DNA from: Nitrospirillum iridis
Lineage (GTDB): Bacteria; Pseudomonadota; Alphaproteobacteria; Azospirillales; Azospirillaceae
Assembly (NCBI RefSeq): GCF_014205765.1
Contig: NZ_JACIIZ010000001.1
Location: 525,907 to 589,906 of the forward strand
Direction: 5' to 3'
DNA: 64,000 nucleotides
Numbering within the stretch: position 1 is the first letter of the stretch; each line of letters opens with the position of its first letter. The notes below the pieces were generated by a model, which did no database searches, was not told where the DNA came from, and worked only from the letters and a program-made list of their open reading frames with translations. The translations under genes and the position numbers were made by a program. Of this stretch, positions 8,886 through 19,873 are shown piece after piece.

Positions 8886-9338
8886 ATGGGCGCGTCGCTG
8901 TCGGGTAAGCAGTCCACCGGCCGGGGCCGCCGCCGCGCGCGGCCCATGGCCGACATCAATGTCACGCCCATGGTGGACGTGATGCTGGTGCTGCTCATCA
9001 TCTTCATGGTCACGGCCCCCCTGCTCACCGTGGGCGTGCCGGTCGACCTGCCCAAGGCCTCGGCCCCGGCGGTGCCGGGGCAGGACGAGCCGCTGGTCGT
9101 CTCCATCCGGGAAAACGGCGACGTCTACCTGAACGAGACCAAGACCGACCTGACCGACCTGGTGCCCCGCCTGCAGGCCATCAGCCAGAACAACGCCGAC
9201 GCCCGCATCTTCGTCCGCGGTGACAAGGCGCTTGCCTATGGCCGCATCATCGAGGTCATGGGGGCGATCAGCAGCGCCGGCTACAAGAAGGTGTCGCTGA
9301 TTTCGCAGATGCCTGACCAACCCGCCCGCCGCAAGTAG
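8886..9338 (+). CDS. tolR: Tol-Pal protein TolR
   Basis: ExbD/TolR family partner of TolQ with a short cytoplasmic N-terminus, one membrane span and a periplasmic domain. In 150 residues the span follows ADINVTPMVDVMLVLLIIF; Asp31 in this stretch is the proton-carrying aspartate of the family. The periplasmic part ends with GRIIEVMGAISSAGYKKVSL, which matches the family C-terminus. ATG 8886 is one base after the tolQ stop; the N-terminus is basic (GRGRRRARP), as expected for the cytoplasmic side. Confidence 0.95.
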   Translation: MGASLSGKQSTGRGRRRARPMADINVTPMVDVMLVLLIIFMVTAPLLTVGVPVDLPKASAPAVPGQDEPLVVSIRENGDVYLNETKTDLTDLVPRLQAISQNNADARIFVRGDKALAYGRIIEVMGAISSAGYKKVSLISQMPDQPARRK

Positions 9339-9355
9339 GAAGCCAGACCCAACCC

Positions 9356-10321
9356 ATGCGTCCGGCCGTCATCTTTTCAACCGTCCTGCACGTCGCGCTG
9401 CTGCTGCTGGCGATCCTGGGCCTGCCTTTGCTGAAAAGCGAACCGCTGGTCATGTCGGAGCCGGTGGCGGTGGAGATGGATATCAGCGAGCTGACCAACA
9501 CGACGGTCAAGGAAACGGAGAAGCCGCAGCCACCCGCGCCCAAGGCGCCGGAGCCGCAGCCCGACCCCACCCCGCCCACGCCCCCGCAGCAAGCCCAGGC
9601 GGAGCCCACGCCCCCGCCGCCGGAAAAGGTGCCGGAACAGCCGACTCCGCCCGAGCCCCCCAAGCCGGAACCACCGAAGCCGGAGCCGCCCCCGCCGCCC
9701 AAGCCCGCGCCGCCGCCGGAGCCCGAGGCCCTGCCCATCAAGAAGATGGAGGTGCCGAAGGTGGAGGAGCAGAAGACGGCGGAGTTGGAGCAGCCCAAGC
9801 CCGTGCCCAAGCCCGATCCGAAGCCTGAGCCGCCCAAGCCCGAACCCAAGAAGCCCGAGCCGCCGAAGAAGGACGTGCCGTCCCTGGACAGCATCCTGAA
9901 GAACGTGGACAAGCTGAAGGAAGACAAGCCCAAGGAGACGGCGAAGGACACCCCGGCCAAGGACACGCCGAAAACACCGCAGACCTCGGCGGCGCAGCCT
10001 CAATCCGACCATCTTTCGGTGTCAGAGCAGGACGCGTTGCGCTCGCAATTGGCGGGATGCTGGGCTGTGCCGGCCGGTGGCAAGGATGTGGACAAGATGA
10101 GCGCCGATATCCGCGTCACCTTCGACAGTTCCATGCATGTCACCAAGGTGGATTACGTGAGCGGCAACGGCGCGCTGTCCAACCCGACGTACCGCAGTTT
10201 CGTGGAGAGCACCCTCCGCGCGCTGCAGAAAGATCAATGTTCGACCTTGCGCCTGCCCAAGGAAAAGTACGGCGGGGCCGGGTCCATCGTGTTCACGTTC
10301 AGCCCGAAGGACATGTTCTGA
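9356..10321 (+). CDS. tolA: Cell envelope integrity protein TolA
   Basis: Inner-membrane anchored protein that spans the periplasm and links TolQR to TolB/Pal. Residues 4-25 form the membrane anchor ([20 protein letters not shown]). Residues of about 54-165 are a Pro/Lys/Glu-rich region with many PEPPKPEP-like repeats, in place of the long Ala/Lys helix of enteric TolA. The last 105 residues (from [20 protein letters not shown]) form a TolA/TonB-like C-terminal domain with Cys pairs. The stop shares its A with the tolB start. The identity rests on both domain order and position. Confidence 0.9.
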   Translation: MRPAVIFSTVLHVALLLLAILGLPLLKSEPLVMSEPVAVEMDISELTNTTVKETEKPQPPAPKAPEPQPDPTPPTPPQQAQAEPTPPPPEKVPEQPTPPEPPKPEPPKPEPPPPPKPAPPPEPEALPIKKMEVPKVEEQKTAELEQPKPVPKPDPKPEPPKPEPKKPEPPKKDVPSLDSILKNVDKLKEDKPKETAKDTPAKDTPKTPQTSAAQPQSDHLSVSEQDALRSQLAGCWAVPAGGKDVDKMSADIRVTFDSSMHVTKVDYVSGNGALSNPTYRSFVESTLRALQKDQCSTLRLPKEKYGGAGSIVFTFSPKDMF

Positions 10322-11655
10322 TGCCCACGCGACAGACGCTAACCGCCCTAAGGCGCGCCATCGCCCTGGCCGCCGTGCTGTTCCTGGCGGCCGCGGTTCC
10401 GGCCAAGGCCGAACTGCATCTCGACATCAGCAAGGGGACGGTCGAGCCCCTGCCCATCGCCGTCACCCAGTTCTATGGCGAGCCGGTGGGCCAGCAGATC
10501 GCCAATGTGGTCGAGGCCGACCTGGAGCGGTCCGGCCTGTTCCGGCCGTTGGACCACCGGGCCTTCATCCAGACGCCGGACCAGTTGGCCAATGGCCTGC
10601 CCCGCTACGGCGACTGGAAGGTCATCAACGCCCAGGCGCTGGTCAGCGGCACCGCCGCCGTCCAGCCCGACGGGCGGCTGAAGGTGGAATTCCGCCTGTT
10701 CGACGTGCTGGCGCAACAGCAGCTGACCGGCCTGGCCTATTTCACCCAGCCGGACGGTTGGCGCCGCATCGCCCACATCATCGCCGACGCGATCTACAAG
10801 CGCGTGACGGGCGAGGATGGCTATTTCGACACCCGGATCGTCTACATCGCCGAATCGGGTCCGGCGACGACGCGGCAGAAGCGCCTGGCCATTATGGACC
10901 AGGATGGCGAAAACAACCTGTATCTGACCGATGGCCGGGTCCTGGTGCTGACCCCGCGCTTCTCGCCGACGGCTCAGGAAATTACATACCTGAGTTACTT
11001 CAACAACAAACCTAGGGTATATATCTTCAACGTGGACACCGGCCGGCAGGAGGTTTTGGGCGACTTCCCGGGCATGACCTTCGCCCCGCGCTTCTCGCCG
11101 GATGGCAACAAGGTCATCATGAGTCTGGCCCAGAATGGCAACACCGACATCTACCTGCTGGACCTGCGGACCCGTCGCCAGACCCGCCTGACCGACAATC
11201 CGGCCATTGATACCGCTCCCTCTTTCTCTCCGGACGGAAGTAAAATTACTTTCGAATCCGATAGAGGGGGCAGTCAGCAGATCTATACGATGAATGCTGA
11301 CGGCACGAATGTTCAGCGTATTACTTTCGGTGCTGGTAAGTATGGTACCCCGGTATGGTCGCCTCGCGGTGACCTCATCGCCTTCACACGGATCAACGGC
11401 GGCCGGTTCTCAATCGGCGTGATCCGCCCCGATGGTTCCGGTGAAAGGGAATTGAGCACCGGTTACTTGGTTGAGGGCCCAACCTGGGCGCCCAACGGCC
11501 GTGTCCTCATGTATTTTAAGGAGAAGCCGGTGGGGGAGGGCGGTCGCCAGCGTCAGGTCCGCCTCTACTCCATCGACCTCACCGGCCGCAACGAACGGCA
11601 GATGCTCACGCCCACCGACGCGTCCGATCCCGCTTGGTCGCCCTTGATTCCGTGA
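10321..11655 (+). CDS. tolB: Tol-Pal translocation protein TolB
   Basis: Periplasmic beta-propeller that binds Pal and TolA. The 444-residue product has a signal peptide (about residues 1-34: [21 protein letters not shown]), an N-terminal domain ([10 protein letters not shown]-type opening, [12 protein letters not shown]), and a C-terminal propeller with repeated FSPDG and WSPRGD motifs and the ending [15 protein letters not shown] 10321 overlaps the tolA stop by one base. From about 10980 to 11350 the codons become noticeably AT-richer than in neighbours, although the protein remains a normal TolB. Confidence 0.95.
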   Translation: MPTRQTLTALRRAIALAAVLFLAAAVPAKAELHLDISKGTVEPLPIAVTQFYGEPVGQQIANVVEADLERSGLFRPLDHRAFIQTPDQLANGLPRYGDWKVINAQALVSGTAAVQPDGRLKVEFRLFDVLAQQQLTGLAYFTQPDGWRRIAHIIADAIYKRVTGEDGYFDTRIVYIAESGPATTRQKRLAIMDQDGENNLYLTDGRVLVLTPRFSPTAQEITYLSYFNNKPRVYIFNVDTGRQEVLGDFPGMTFAPRFSPDGNKVIMSLAQNGNTDIYLLDLRTRRQTRLTDNPAIDTAPSFSPDGSKITFESDRGGSQQIYTMNADGTNVQRITFGAGKYGTPVWSPRGDLIAFTRINGGRFSIGVIRPDGSGERELSTGYLVEGPTWAPNGRVLMYFKEKPVGEGGRQRQVRLYSIDLTGRNERQMLTPTDASDPAWSPLIP

Positions 11656-11724
11656 GTGCGCCACAGTACTTTCGCAGCGCAAGAGCGACGTAAGGCTTGT
11701 CGGTCTACAGAGACGGGAATAAGT

Positions 11725-11754
11725 GACGGCGGCGGCTTGACAGCCGCCGCCGTC
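11725..11754. terminator. Perfect GC hairpin between tolB and pal
   Basis: GACGGCGGCGGCT (11725-11737) pairs perfectly with AGCCGCCGCCGTC (11742-11754) around a TGAC loop. No T-run follows, so it may be a weak terminator, a pausing site or an mRNA-stabilising hairpin that lets pal be expressed more strongly than tolB. It lies in the 174-bp tolB-pal gap, which is large compared with the rest of the cluster. Confidence 0.55.
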
Positions 11755-11829
11755 GCCTCACTTCAATCGAGATCGCGGTCGCGAAAATATCAATCCCACT
11801 TTTAAGTTGTCCGTAGGGGGTCTCAAACT

Positions 11830-12333
11830 ATGCGCATGAAATACCTGAGCCTGTGTGCGGCTCTCGCCCTGGTGGCCGCTTGCTCCTCCACGCCGGAGAA
11901 GAAGGTCGACGTCGCCGCCGCCAGCACCGCCACCACCACCCCGACCGCGCCGGTCCAGAAGCCGACCGGCCCGGTCCCGGGTTCCAAGGAAGACTTCGTG
12001 GTCAACGTCGGTGACCGCGTGTTCTTCGGTTATGACAAGTTCGACCTGACCCCCGAAGCCACCGCGACCCTGGACAAGCAGGCCGCCTGGCTGAAGAAGT
12101 ACGGTTCGGTCACGATCACCGTTGAAGGTCACGCCGACGAGCGCGGCACCCGCGAGTACAACCTCGCCCTGGGTGAGCGCCGTGCCAACGCCGTGAAGAA
12201 CTACCTGACCGCCCTGGGCGTCGACCTGGCCCGCGTGCAGGTGATCAGCTACGGCAAGGAGCGTCCCGCCGTCCTCGGTTCCAACGAGGCCGCCTGGGCG
12301 CAGAACCGTCGCGGCGTGACGGTCATCAACTGA
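11830..12333 (+). CDS. pal: Peptidoglycan-associated lipoprotein Pal
   Basis: Outer-membrane lipoprotein that binds peptidoglycan and TolB. The 167-residue product has a lipoprotein signal with lipobox LVAAC (Cys18), a Pro/Thr/Ala-rich linker, and an OmpA-like domain containing FFGYDKFDLTPEA, VEGHADERGTREYNLALGERR and the ending QNRRGVTVI. The conserved Asp and Arg of the diaminopimelate-binding pocket lie in this block. ATG 11830 follows AGGGGG at a good distance; an ATG two codons later is possible. Confidence 0.96.
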   Translation: MRMKYLSLCAALALVAACSSTPEKKVDVAAASTATTTPTAPVQKPTGPVPGSKEDFVVNVGDRVFFGYDKFDLTPEATATLDKQAAWLKKYGSVTITVEGHADERGTREYNLALGERRANAVKNYLTALGVDLARVQVISYGKERPAVLGSNEAAWAQNRRGVTVIN

Positions 12334-12361
12334 TCTACCCCATCAGGGTAGCCGGTTAAGG

Positions 12362-12400
12362 GGGCGCCGTCTGACCTGAGGGTCGGGCGGCGCCCTTTTT
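12362..12400 (+). terminator. Rho-independent terminator of the tol-pal run
   Basis: GGGCGCCG at 12362-12369 pairs with CGGCGCCC at 12388-12395, extended inside by TGACC/GGTC-type pairs, followed directly by TTTTT (12396-12400). It ends transcription about 30 bp after pal, so cpoB probably has its own promoter. Confidence 0.85.
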
Positions 12401-12409
12401 ACTTGGCGT

Positions 12410-12434
12410 ATATTACCTAAGGGCAGGGTAATAT
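12410..12434. promoter_or_regulatory. Perfect AT-rich inverted repeat ATATTACC/GGTAATAT
   Basis: Two 8-bp arms, ATATTACC (12410-12417) and GGTAATAT (12427-12434), are separated by 9 bp. The size and AT-richness in a GC-rich genome are typical of a dimeric repressor or activator site. It lies just after the pal terminator and about 200 bp before cpoB, so it could control the cpoB promoter. The binding protein is unknown. The 12334-12631 gap otherwise holds the terminator and the hairpin repeat at 12495-12550. Confidence 0.4.
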
Positions 12435-12494
12435 TGCTTTTGAGGTAGCGTGCGCGGCCGACGCGTCCGAAGCCAGGGCGGCTCTCGCCGGGTT

Positions 12495-12550
12495 TGTCCG
12501 CAAGCGGCGGCACGCGCAAAGGCGATTCCGCCCTTGCCCGATCTGCTCTA
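12495..12550 (-). repeat. Hairpin intergenic repeat, copy 1 (reverse)
   Basis: Read on the minus strand, this segment matches 30969-31024 on the plus strand: both begin TAGAGC, share GGCGGAATCGCCTTTG and end GCGGACA. The core is a stem of 12-nt arms (12513-12524 and 12529-12540) with a 4-nt GAAT/ATTC loop and one mismatch. Differences from the other copy include a swapped base pair and wobble/Watson-Crick exchanges, so pairing is kept. It looks like a REP-type palindromic element. Confidence 0.6.
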
Positions 12551-12631
12551 AGGTCGCGCGGGGCGGGACGCGTGGCGCCGGCCAAGCTTATCGCCCCGTC
12601 CCCCGATGACTCTTTTCCCCGGAATCGCCCC

Positions 12632-13651
12632 ATGACGCCGTCGCTGACGTCCCTGACCTCCCCCCATTTGCCGCGCCGCAACATCCGCTGGCGGGGCTGG
12701 GCCGCCGTGTGCGCCATGGCCATGGTGGTGGCCGCCCCGTTGCTGATGCCCACACCGGCCGGCGCGCAGAGCCGGGACATGCAGGACCTGCTGAATCGCC
12801 TGTCGCGCCTGGAAACGGATGTGCAGACCCTGTCGCGCGACGTTTACCGCAACGGCGTGAAGCCCACCGGCCCGATGACGGGCGTTCCCGGCGGTGGCGG
12901 CTCGGCCGCCGCCGGCGAGCTGGAGGTGCTGAAGCTGCAGATGGAAACCCAGACGCAGCAGCAGACCGGCAAGTATGAGGAGCTGGCCTATCAGGTCTCC
13001 CAGATCAAGGAACGGCTGGACAAGCTGTCGGCCGACATCGACCTGCGGCTGCAGAAGCTGGAGGACAAGGCCGGCATCGGCCTTGGGGCGTCGATGAATG
13101 GGGGGGGCGCTGACGCTGGCGGGTCGCCCCCGGCCGACCTGAAGGGCGGGGCCAGGCCCCTGCCGCCGGCCGCCGACACCGGTGCCGTCTCCGGCCCCGC
13201 TTCCGGCGGCGCCAAGGGCCCGGCGATTTCAGCGGCCCCCGCCGACGCTGGCGGCCCGCTGCCGGCTGGCCCGGCCCAGGACCAATACGACTACGCCTTC
13301 AATCTGCTGCGCCAGGGCGACGCCCCCAACGCGGAGAAGGCCTTCAGCCAGTTCCTGAAACAGAATCCGGATAACCCGCTGGCCGCCAACGCCCAGTACT
13401 GGCTGGGGGAGACCTTCTACATCCGGGGCAATTTCAAGGCCGCGGCCGTGGCCTTCGGCGATGGCTACAAGAAGTATCCGAAGAGCAACAAGGGCGCGGA
13501 CTACCTGCTGAAGCTGGCCATGTCGCTGGACAGCCTGGGCGACCGGCCCAGCGCCTGCGTGGTGCTGAAGCAGCTGGACGCCGACAAGGACGCCGCCCCC
13601 ACCGTGAAGCGCCGGGGCGAGGACCAGAAGAACCGCCTGGGCTGCAAGTAG
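12632..13651 (+). CDS. cpoB: Tol-Pal associated protein CpoB/YbgF
   Basis: Periplasmic TPR protein that coordinates outer-membrane constriction with peptidoglycan synthesis through TolA. The 339-residue product has a signal peptide ending near TPAGAQS, a coiled-coil segment (MQDLLNRLSRLETDVQTLSR, then YQVSQIKERLDKLSADIDLR), a long Gly/Ala/Pro linker, and C-terminal TPR repeats starting at QYDYAFNLLRQGDAPNAEKA and including NAQYWLGETFYIRGNFKAAA. ATG 12632 gives a clean signal peptide; upstream in-frame codons run through the repeat element. Confidence 0.92.
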   Translation: MTPSLTSLTSPHLPRRNIRWRGWAAVCAMAMVVAAPLLMPTPAGAQSRDMQDLLNRLSRLETDVQTLSRDVYRNGVKPTGPMTGVPGGGGSAAAGELEVLKLQMETQTQQQTGKYEELAYQVSQIKERLDKLSADIDLRLQKLEDKAGIGLGASMNGGGADAGGSPPADLKGGARPLPPAADTGAVSGPASGGAKGPAISAAPADAGGPLPAGPAQDQYDYAFNLLRQGDAPNAEKAFSQFLKQNPDNPLAANAQYWLGETFYIRGNFKAAAVAFGDGYKKYPKSNKGADYLLKLAMSLDSLGDRPSACVVLKQLDADKDAAPTVKRRGEDQKNRLGCK

Positions 13652-13667
13652 GACCCGGAGGGGCGCC

Positions 13668-15122
13668 ATGGGTGATGGCCGGGCGCCCCCTGTCTCTTCT
13701 CCCATGACGAATGCCGGCGAGTCGCGGGGGACGGCCCTCAATGAGGCGCTGTTCGCCCGCCTCATGGCCCCGCTGGGCCCGTATGAGACGGCGCCCGTCC
13801 TGGCTGTCGGCGTGTCCGGCGGTCGCGACAGCCTGGCGCTCACCCTGTTGGCCGACCGCTGGGCGCGTGCCCGGGGGGGCCACGTCATCGCCTTCACCGT
13901 GGACCACGCCTTGCGCCCGGAGTCGGCGGCGGAGGCGGCACAGGTCGGCCATTGGTTGGCTGGCCGGGGCATTCCGCACACCACCCTGACCTGGGAAGGC
14001 CCCAAGCCGGCCACGGGGCTGCAGGCGGCGGCGCGGCAAGCCCGTCACGATCTGCTGGCGGCGGCCTGCCGGGCGCGCGGAATCCTGCACCTCTGCCTGG
14101 CCCATCATCGTGAGGATCAGGCGGAAACCGTGGCATTGCGGCTGGAAGGGGGGAGCGGCGCCGATGGGCTGGCCGGCATGGCGGCGGCGCGGGCGCTGGC
14201 CGACGTGCGGCTGTTGCGCCCCCTGCTGCCGGTCAGCCGCGCCGACCTGGGCGCCACCTGCCGCGCCTTCGGACAGCCCTGGATCGACGACCCGTCCAAT
14301 CTCATGACCCGCTATGCCCGGGGCCGGCTGCGGCGCGAGGGCTTGGCGCGGCCCGTGGACGATCTGCTGGCGCAGGCGGCGGACGCCGGCCGGGCGCGGG
14401 CGGCGCTGGAAACGGCCGTGGCTGTCGCCGTGGCCCACCATGTCATGTTGGCGCCGGAGGGCTATGCGGTGGTCGCGGCCGACGCGCTGGCGCGGCTACC
14501 CCGGCCGGTCGCGTCGCGCATGCTGGCGGGCCTGGCGGCGGCTTTGGGGGGCCAGCCCTATGCGCCCGCCTCGGCGGCGGTGGGGCGGCTGCTGGCGGCC
14601 TTGCCCGGCCTGTGGACGACGGATGGCGGATCGCTGGCCCTAACGCTGGCCGGCTGCCAGGCCCGGCGCCTGGCCGGCGCCGGCGGCCGGCGGCTGTTGC
14701 TGTTGTTGCGCCAGGCGGGACGCATGGCCCCGCCGGTGACGGTGTCCGGGGGCGGCGCCCGCTGGGATGGCCGCTTCCAGGCGGTGGGGGCGGCGGGCGC
14801 CGGTTTGACGCTGGGCGCCCTGGGAACGGTGGACGCGCGCCGGCTGGCGGCGTCGGATGGGGTGGCGTTCGCGCGCCTGCCAAAGCCGGTGTGGCCGACC
14901 CTGCCGGCCTTTCGGCGCGGGGAAACACTGGTGGCGGTGCCACATCTGGACTGGGCGGTGGAGCCGCTTCGCCCGCCGCCGGCTCTGCCAGGGCGGGGGG
15001 AAACGTGGCCGCGGCTGGCTTTCCGCCCGCTGTCGCCGGTGGCTCCCTCCCCGTTTTTGCCAACGGTGGAGGCCGGTCTAGACGTGATGGCAGTTGTCTC
15101 TGACGCCGGCGTCATTATCTAA
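13668..15122 (+). CDS. tilS: tRNA(Ile)-lysidine synthetase TilS
   Basis: Modifies C34 of the CAU-anticodon tRNA-Ile to lysidine so that it reads AUA instead of AUG. The 484-residue product has the PP-loop GVSGGRDSLAL near residue 50, FTVDHALRPES, LHLCLAHHREDQAETVALRL and WIDDPSNLMTRYARGRLR, all standard TilS blocks. The C-terminal region is Ala/Gly/Arg-rich and poorly conserved. ATG 13668 has GGAGGGG at an ideal distance; a second ATG 36 bp later is possible. It is 16 bp after cpoB, so likely cotranscribed. A candidate substrate tRNA lies at 56262. Confidence 0.92.
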   Translation: MGDGRAPPVSSPMTNAGESRGTALNEALFARLMAPLGPYETAPVLAVGVSGGRDSLALTLLADRWARARGGHVIAFTVDHALRPESAAEAAQVGHWLAGRGIPHTTLTWEGPKPATGLQAAARQARHDLLAAACRARGILHLCLAHHREDQAETVALRLEGGSGADGLAGMAAARALADVRLLRPLLPVSRADLGATCRAFGQPWIDDPSNLMTRYARGRLRREGLARPVDDLLAQAADAGRARAALETAVAVAVAHHVMLAPEGYAVVAADALARLPRPVASRMLAGLAAALGGQPYAPASAAVGRLLAALPGLWTTDGGSLALTLAGCQARRLAGAGGRRLLLLLRQAGRMAPPVTVSGGGARWDGRFQAVGAAGAGLTLGALGTVDARRLAASDGVAFARLPKPVWPTLPAFRRGETLVAVPHLDWAVEPLRPPPALPGRGETWPRLAFRPLSPVAPSPFLPTVEAGLDVMAVVSDAGVII

Positions 15123-15252
15123 TGCAAACGGTCCCTGTGGTTTGATGCCGGATATGTGCGAAAACCACCGGGTGGGCTGAGGCCCCCGCCATCGAGACCG
15201 GCCATGACGGCCGGGTGGCAGGGCCCAGTTGGTCGAGGAAAGGCTGAGAGAC

Positions 15253-17193
<1,941 letters not shown>

Positions 17194-17214
17194 TAGCGCT
17201 TGGTATCTAGTTTC

Positions 17215-17256
17215 CGAAACCCCCGGTCGCCCTGGCGCCCGGGGGTTTCGTCTTTT
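17215..17256 (+). terminator. Rho-independent terminator after ftsH
   Basis: CGAAACCCCCGG (17215-17226) pairs with CCGGGGGTTTCG (17239-17250), followed by TCTTTT. It separates ftsH from folP. Confidence 0.82.
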
Positions 17257-17350
17257 CGGGGCGGGCTCCATCGCCCGCGCGGCTGGCCTGCCGCCAGCGG
17301 GGATGACGGCGCGCAATGCGGGCGGCTAGAATCGCGCCCTGTCCCCATGG

Positions 17351-18451
17351 ATGCCGCCGATGACCCGTGAATCCCTGCCCGCCGGTCCCATCGCCCCCCA
17401 AGACGTTCACCTCACACCCGTGGGCCTGGTGTCGGGCGCCCACGCCGCGGCCGGCCGGCCATTGGCGGGCACGGCGCTGGCCTACACCGGGGTGGAGGTC
17501 GCGGTACGCCGGGGCGGGCAGGTGAGCCGCCGTGTGTTGGGCTTGGCCGACCTCGCGGCCTGGGCGGACGGTGCCGGGCTGACGGCTGAGATCGGACAAC
17601 GCCTGGCGGCGCTGTCGTCGCCGCGCCCGCCCTTCGCCGGGCTGGATATGGGCCGCCCCCTGGTCATGGGCATCGTTAATGTCACACCCGACAGCTTTTC
17701 CGACGGCGGTGATTTCGCCGCTACGGATGCCGCCGTCGCCCATGGCCGCGCGCTGTTGGCCGCCGGCGCCGACATCCTGGACATCGGTGGCGAAAGCACC
17801 CGGCCGGGGGCGGCGCCGGTGTCACCGGTTGAGGAGGCCGCTCGCGTCGTGCCCGTCATCCGCGCCCTGGTGGCGGAGGGGGCGGCGGTGGTCTCGGTCG
17901 ATACCCGGCACGCCGCCGTCATGGCGGCGGCGCTGGATGCCGGCGCCCACATCGTCAACGATGTCAGCGCGTTGGAAGGGGACCCCGACAGCCTTGCCCT
18001 AGTGGCGGCGCGCGGCTGCCCCGTCATCCTCATGCACATGCGGGGCGACCCCCGCACCATGCAGGTTGAGCCGTGGTACGAAGATGCCGCCTTGGATGTG
18101 ATGGATTATCTGCTGGCCCGGGTGGAGGCCTGCGTCGCCGCAGGCATTCCCCGGGGACGCATCGCGGTCGATCCGGGGATCGGCTTCGGTAAGTCGGTGG
18201 CGCACAATCTGGACATTTTGCGCCACACGGCGCTCTATCATGGCACCGGCTGCGCCCTGCTGGTCGGCCTGTCGCGCAAGCGCTTTCTCGCCGCCCTGTC
18301 GCGGGGGGAGGCGCCGAAGGATCGGGTGGCCGGATCGCTGGCCGCCGGCCTTGCGTGCCTTGACCGGGGCACGCATATCCTGCGGGTGCATGATGTGGCG
18401 GAGACGGTGCAGGCCCGCGCCCTATGGCAGGCGCTGCACGGATTGCCCTGA
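17351..18451 (+). CDS. folP: Dihydropteroate synthase
   Basis: Condenses 6-hydroxymethyl-dihydropterin diphosphate with p-aminobenzoate in folate synthesis; the target of sulfonamides. The conserved parts are [64 protein letters not shown] and [20 protein letters not shown]. The protein is 366 residues because of an unusual N-terminal region of about 95 residues ahead of the TIM barrel, seen in other alphaproteobacterial versions. ATG 17351 and 17360 are both possible. It precedes glmM by 38 bp, as in E. coli. Confidence 0.93.
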   Translation: MPPMTRESLPAGPIAPQDVHLTPVGLVSGAHAAAGRPLAGTALAYTGVEVAVRRGGQVSRRVLGLADLAAWADGAGLTAEIGQRLAALSSPRPPFAGLDMGRPLVMGIVNVTPDSFSDGGDFAATDAAVAHGRALLAAGADILDIGGESTRPGAAPVSPVEEAARVVPVIRALVAEGAAVVSVDTRHAAVMAAALDAGAHIVNDVSALEGDPDSLALVAARGCPVILMHMRGDPRTMQVEPWYEDAALDVMDYLLARVEACVAAGIPRGRIAVDPGIGFGKSVAHNLDILRHTALYHGTGCALLVGLSRKRFLAALSRGEAPKDRVAGSLAAGLACLDRGTHILRVHDVAETVQARALWQALHGLP

Positions 18452-18489
18452 TTGGGCGTTGCTTTGAACTGATGACGGCGTGGAAGACG

Positions 18490-19869
18490 ATGGCGCGTAA
18501 ACTCTTTGGTACCGACGGCATTCGCGGCACGGCCAATACCGAGCCCATGACGGCGGAGACGGCCTTGAGGGTGGCCATGGCGGCCGCCCTGCAGTTCCGC
18601 CGCGGCAACCATCGCCATCTGGTGGTCATCGGCAAGGATACCCGCCTGTCGGGCTATATGCTGGAGCCGGCGCTGACCGCGGGCTTCATCTCCATGGGTA
18701 TGGACGTCACCCTGGTGGGCCCCATGCCGACACCGGCGGTGGCCATGCTGACCCGTTCCCTGCGGGCCGACATGGGGGTCATGATCTCCGCCTCCCACAA
18801 CCCCTACTATGACAACGGCATCAAGCTGTTCGGGCCCGACGGTTACAAGCTGTCGGATGAGGTGGAGGCCGCCATCGAGGCACGCATGGTGGAAGGCTTC
18901 TCCGGCGACCTGGCCAGCCCGCGCGACCTGGGCCGCGCCCAGCGCCTGGACGACGCCATCGGCCGCTATATCGAGCAAGCCAAGGCCACCTTCCCCCGTG
19001 GCCTGCGCCTGGATGGGCTGAAGATCGTGGTCGATTGCGCCCACGGCGCCGCCTACAAGGTGGCGCCCAAGGTGCTGTGGGAGTTGGGGGCCGAGGTCAT
19101 TCCCGTGGCGGTATCGCCCGATGGCTTCAACATCAACAAGGAGTGCGGCGCCACGGCGCCCAAGGCCATGCGCGACGCCGTGGTGGCCCATGGCGCCCAC
19201 CTGGGCATCGCGCTGGACGGTGACGCCGACCGCCTGATCCTGGCGGATGAGACCGGCACCCAGATCGATGGCGACCAGGTCATGGCCCTGATCGGCGGCG
19301 CCTGCGCCGATGCCGGCACGCTGCGCGGCGGCGGTGTGGTGGCCACGGTCATGTCCAACCTGGGCCTGGAACTGCACCTCAAGCGCCGTGGCCTGAGCCT
19401 GGCCCGCACGCCGGTGGGTGATCGCTATGTCGTGGAGCATATGCGCGAGCATGGCTTCAACGTGGGCGGGGAGCAGTCCGGTCACATCGTCCTGTCCGAC
19501 CATGGCACCACGGGCGACGGCTTGGTGGCCGCCTTGCAGGTGCTGGCCGTCATCCAGCAGTCGGGCAAGCCGGCGTCGGAGGTGCTGCGGGTCTTCCAGG
19601 CGCTGCCCCAGGTGCTGAAGAACGTGCGGTTCGACCCGGCAGGGGGCGCCACGCCCCTGGCGGCCGCCAGCGTCCAGGACGCCATTCGCGCTGGCGAGGC
19701 CCGGCTGGGCGGCACCGGCCGCGTGCTGATCCGCAAGTCGGGCACCGAGCCGCTGATTCGCGTCATGGCGGAGGGTGACGACCAAGGCCTGGTGACGACC
19801 GTGGTGGACGACATCATCGGCGCCATCCAGGACGCGGCGCCGCGGCCGGCCTCCAAAGTCGCGGAATAA
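18490..19869 (+). CDS. glmM: Phosphoglucosamine mutase
   Basis: Interconverts glucosamine-6-phosphate and glucosamine-1-phosphate for UDP-GlcNAc, feeding peptidoglycan and LPS. The 459-residue product begins [20 protein letters not shown] and has the phosphoserine loop [15 protein letters not shown] with Ser102 as the phosphorylated residue, the metal loop [11 protein letters not shown], the sugar loop GGEQSGH and the phosphate loop [18 protein letters not shown] 18490 fits the family start; an in-frame ATG at 18424 lies inside the folP end and is rejected. Confidence 0.96.
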   Translation: MARKLFGTDGIRGTANTEPMTAETALRVAMAAALQFRRGNHRHLVVIGKDTRLSGYMLEPALTAGFISMGMDVTLVGPMPTPAVAMLTRSLRADMGVMISASHNPYYDNGIKLFGPDGYKLSDEVEAAIEARMVEGFSGDLASPRDLGRAQRLDDAIGRYIEQAKATFPRGLRLDGLKIVVDCAHGAAYKVAPKVLWELGAEVIPVAVSPDGFNINKECGATAPKAMRDAVVAHGAHLGIALDGDADRLILADETGTQIDGDQVMALIGGACADAGTLRGGGVVATVMSNLGLELHLKRRGLSLARTPVGDRYVVEHMREHGFNVGGEQSGHIVLSDHGTTGDGLVAALQVLAVIQQSGKPASEVLRVFQALPQVLKNVRFDPAGGATPLAAASVQDAIRAGEARLGGTGRVLIRKSGTEPLIRVMAEGDDQGLVTTVVDDIIGAIQDAAPRPASKVAE

Positions 19870-19873
19870 GGCG

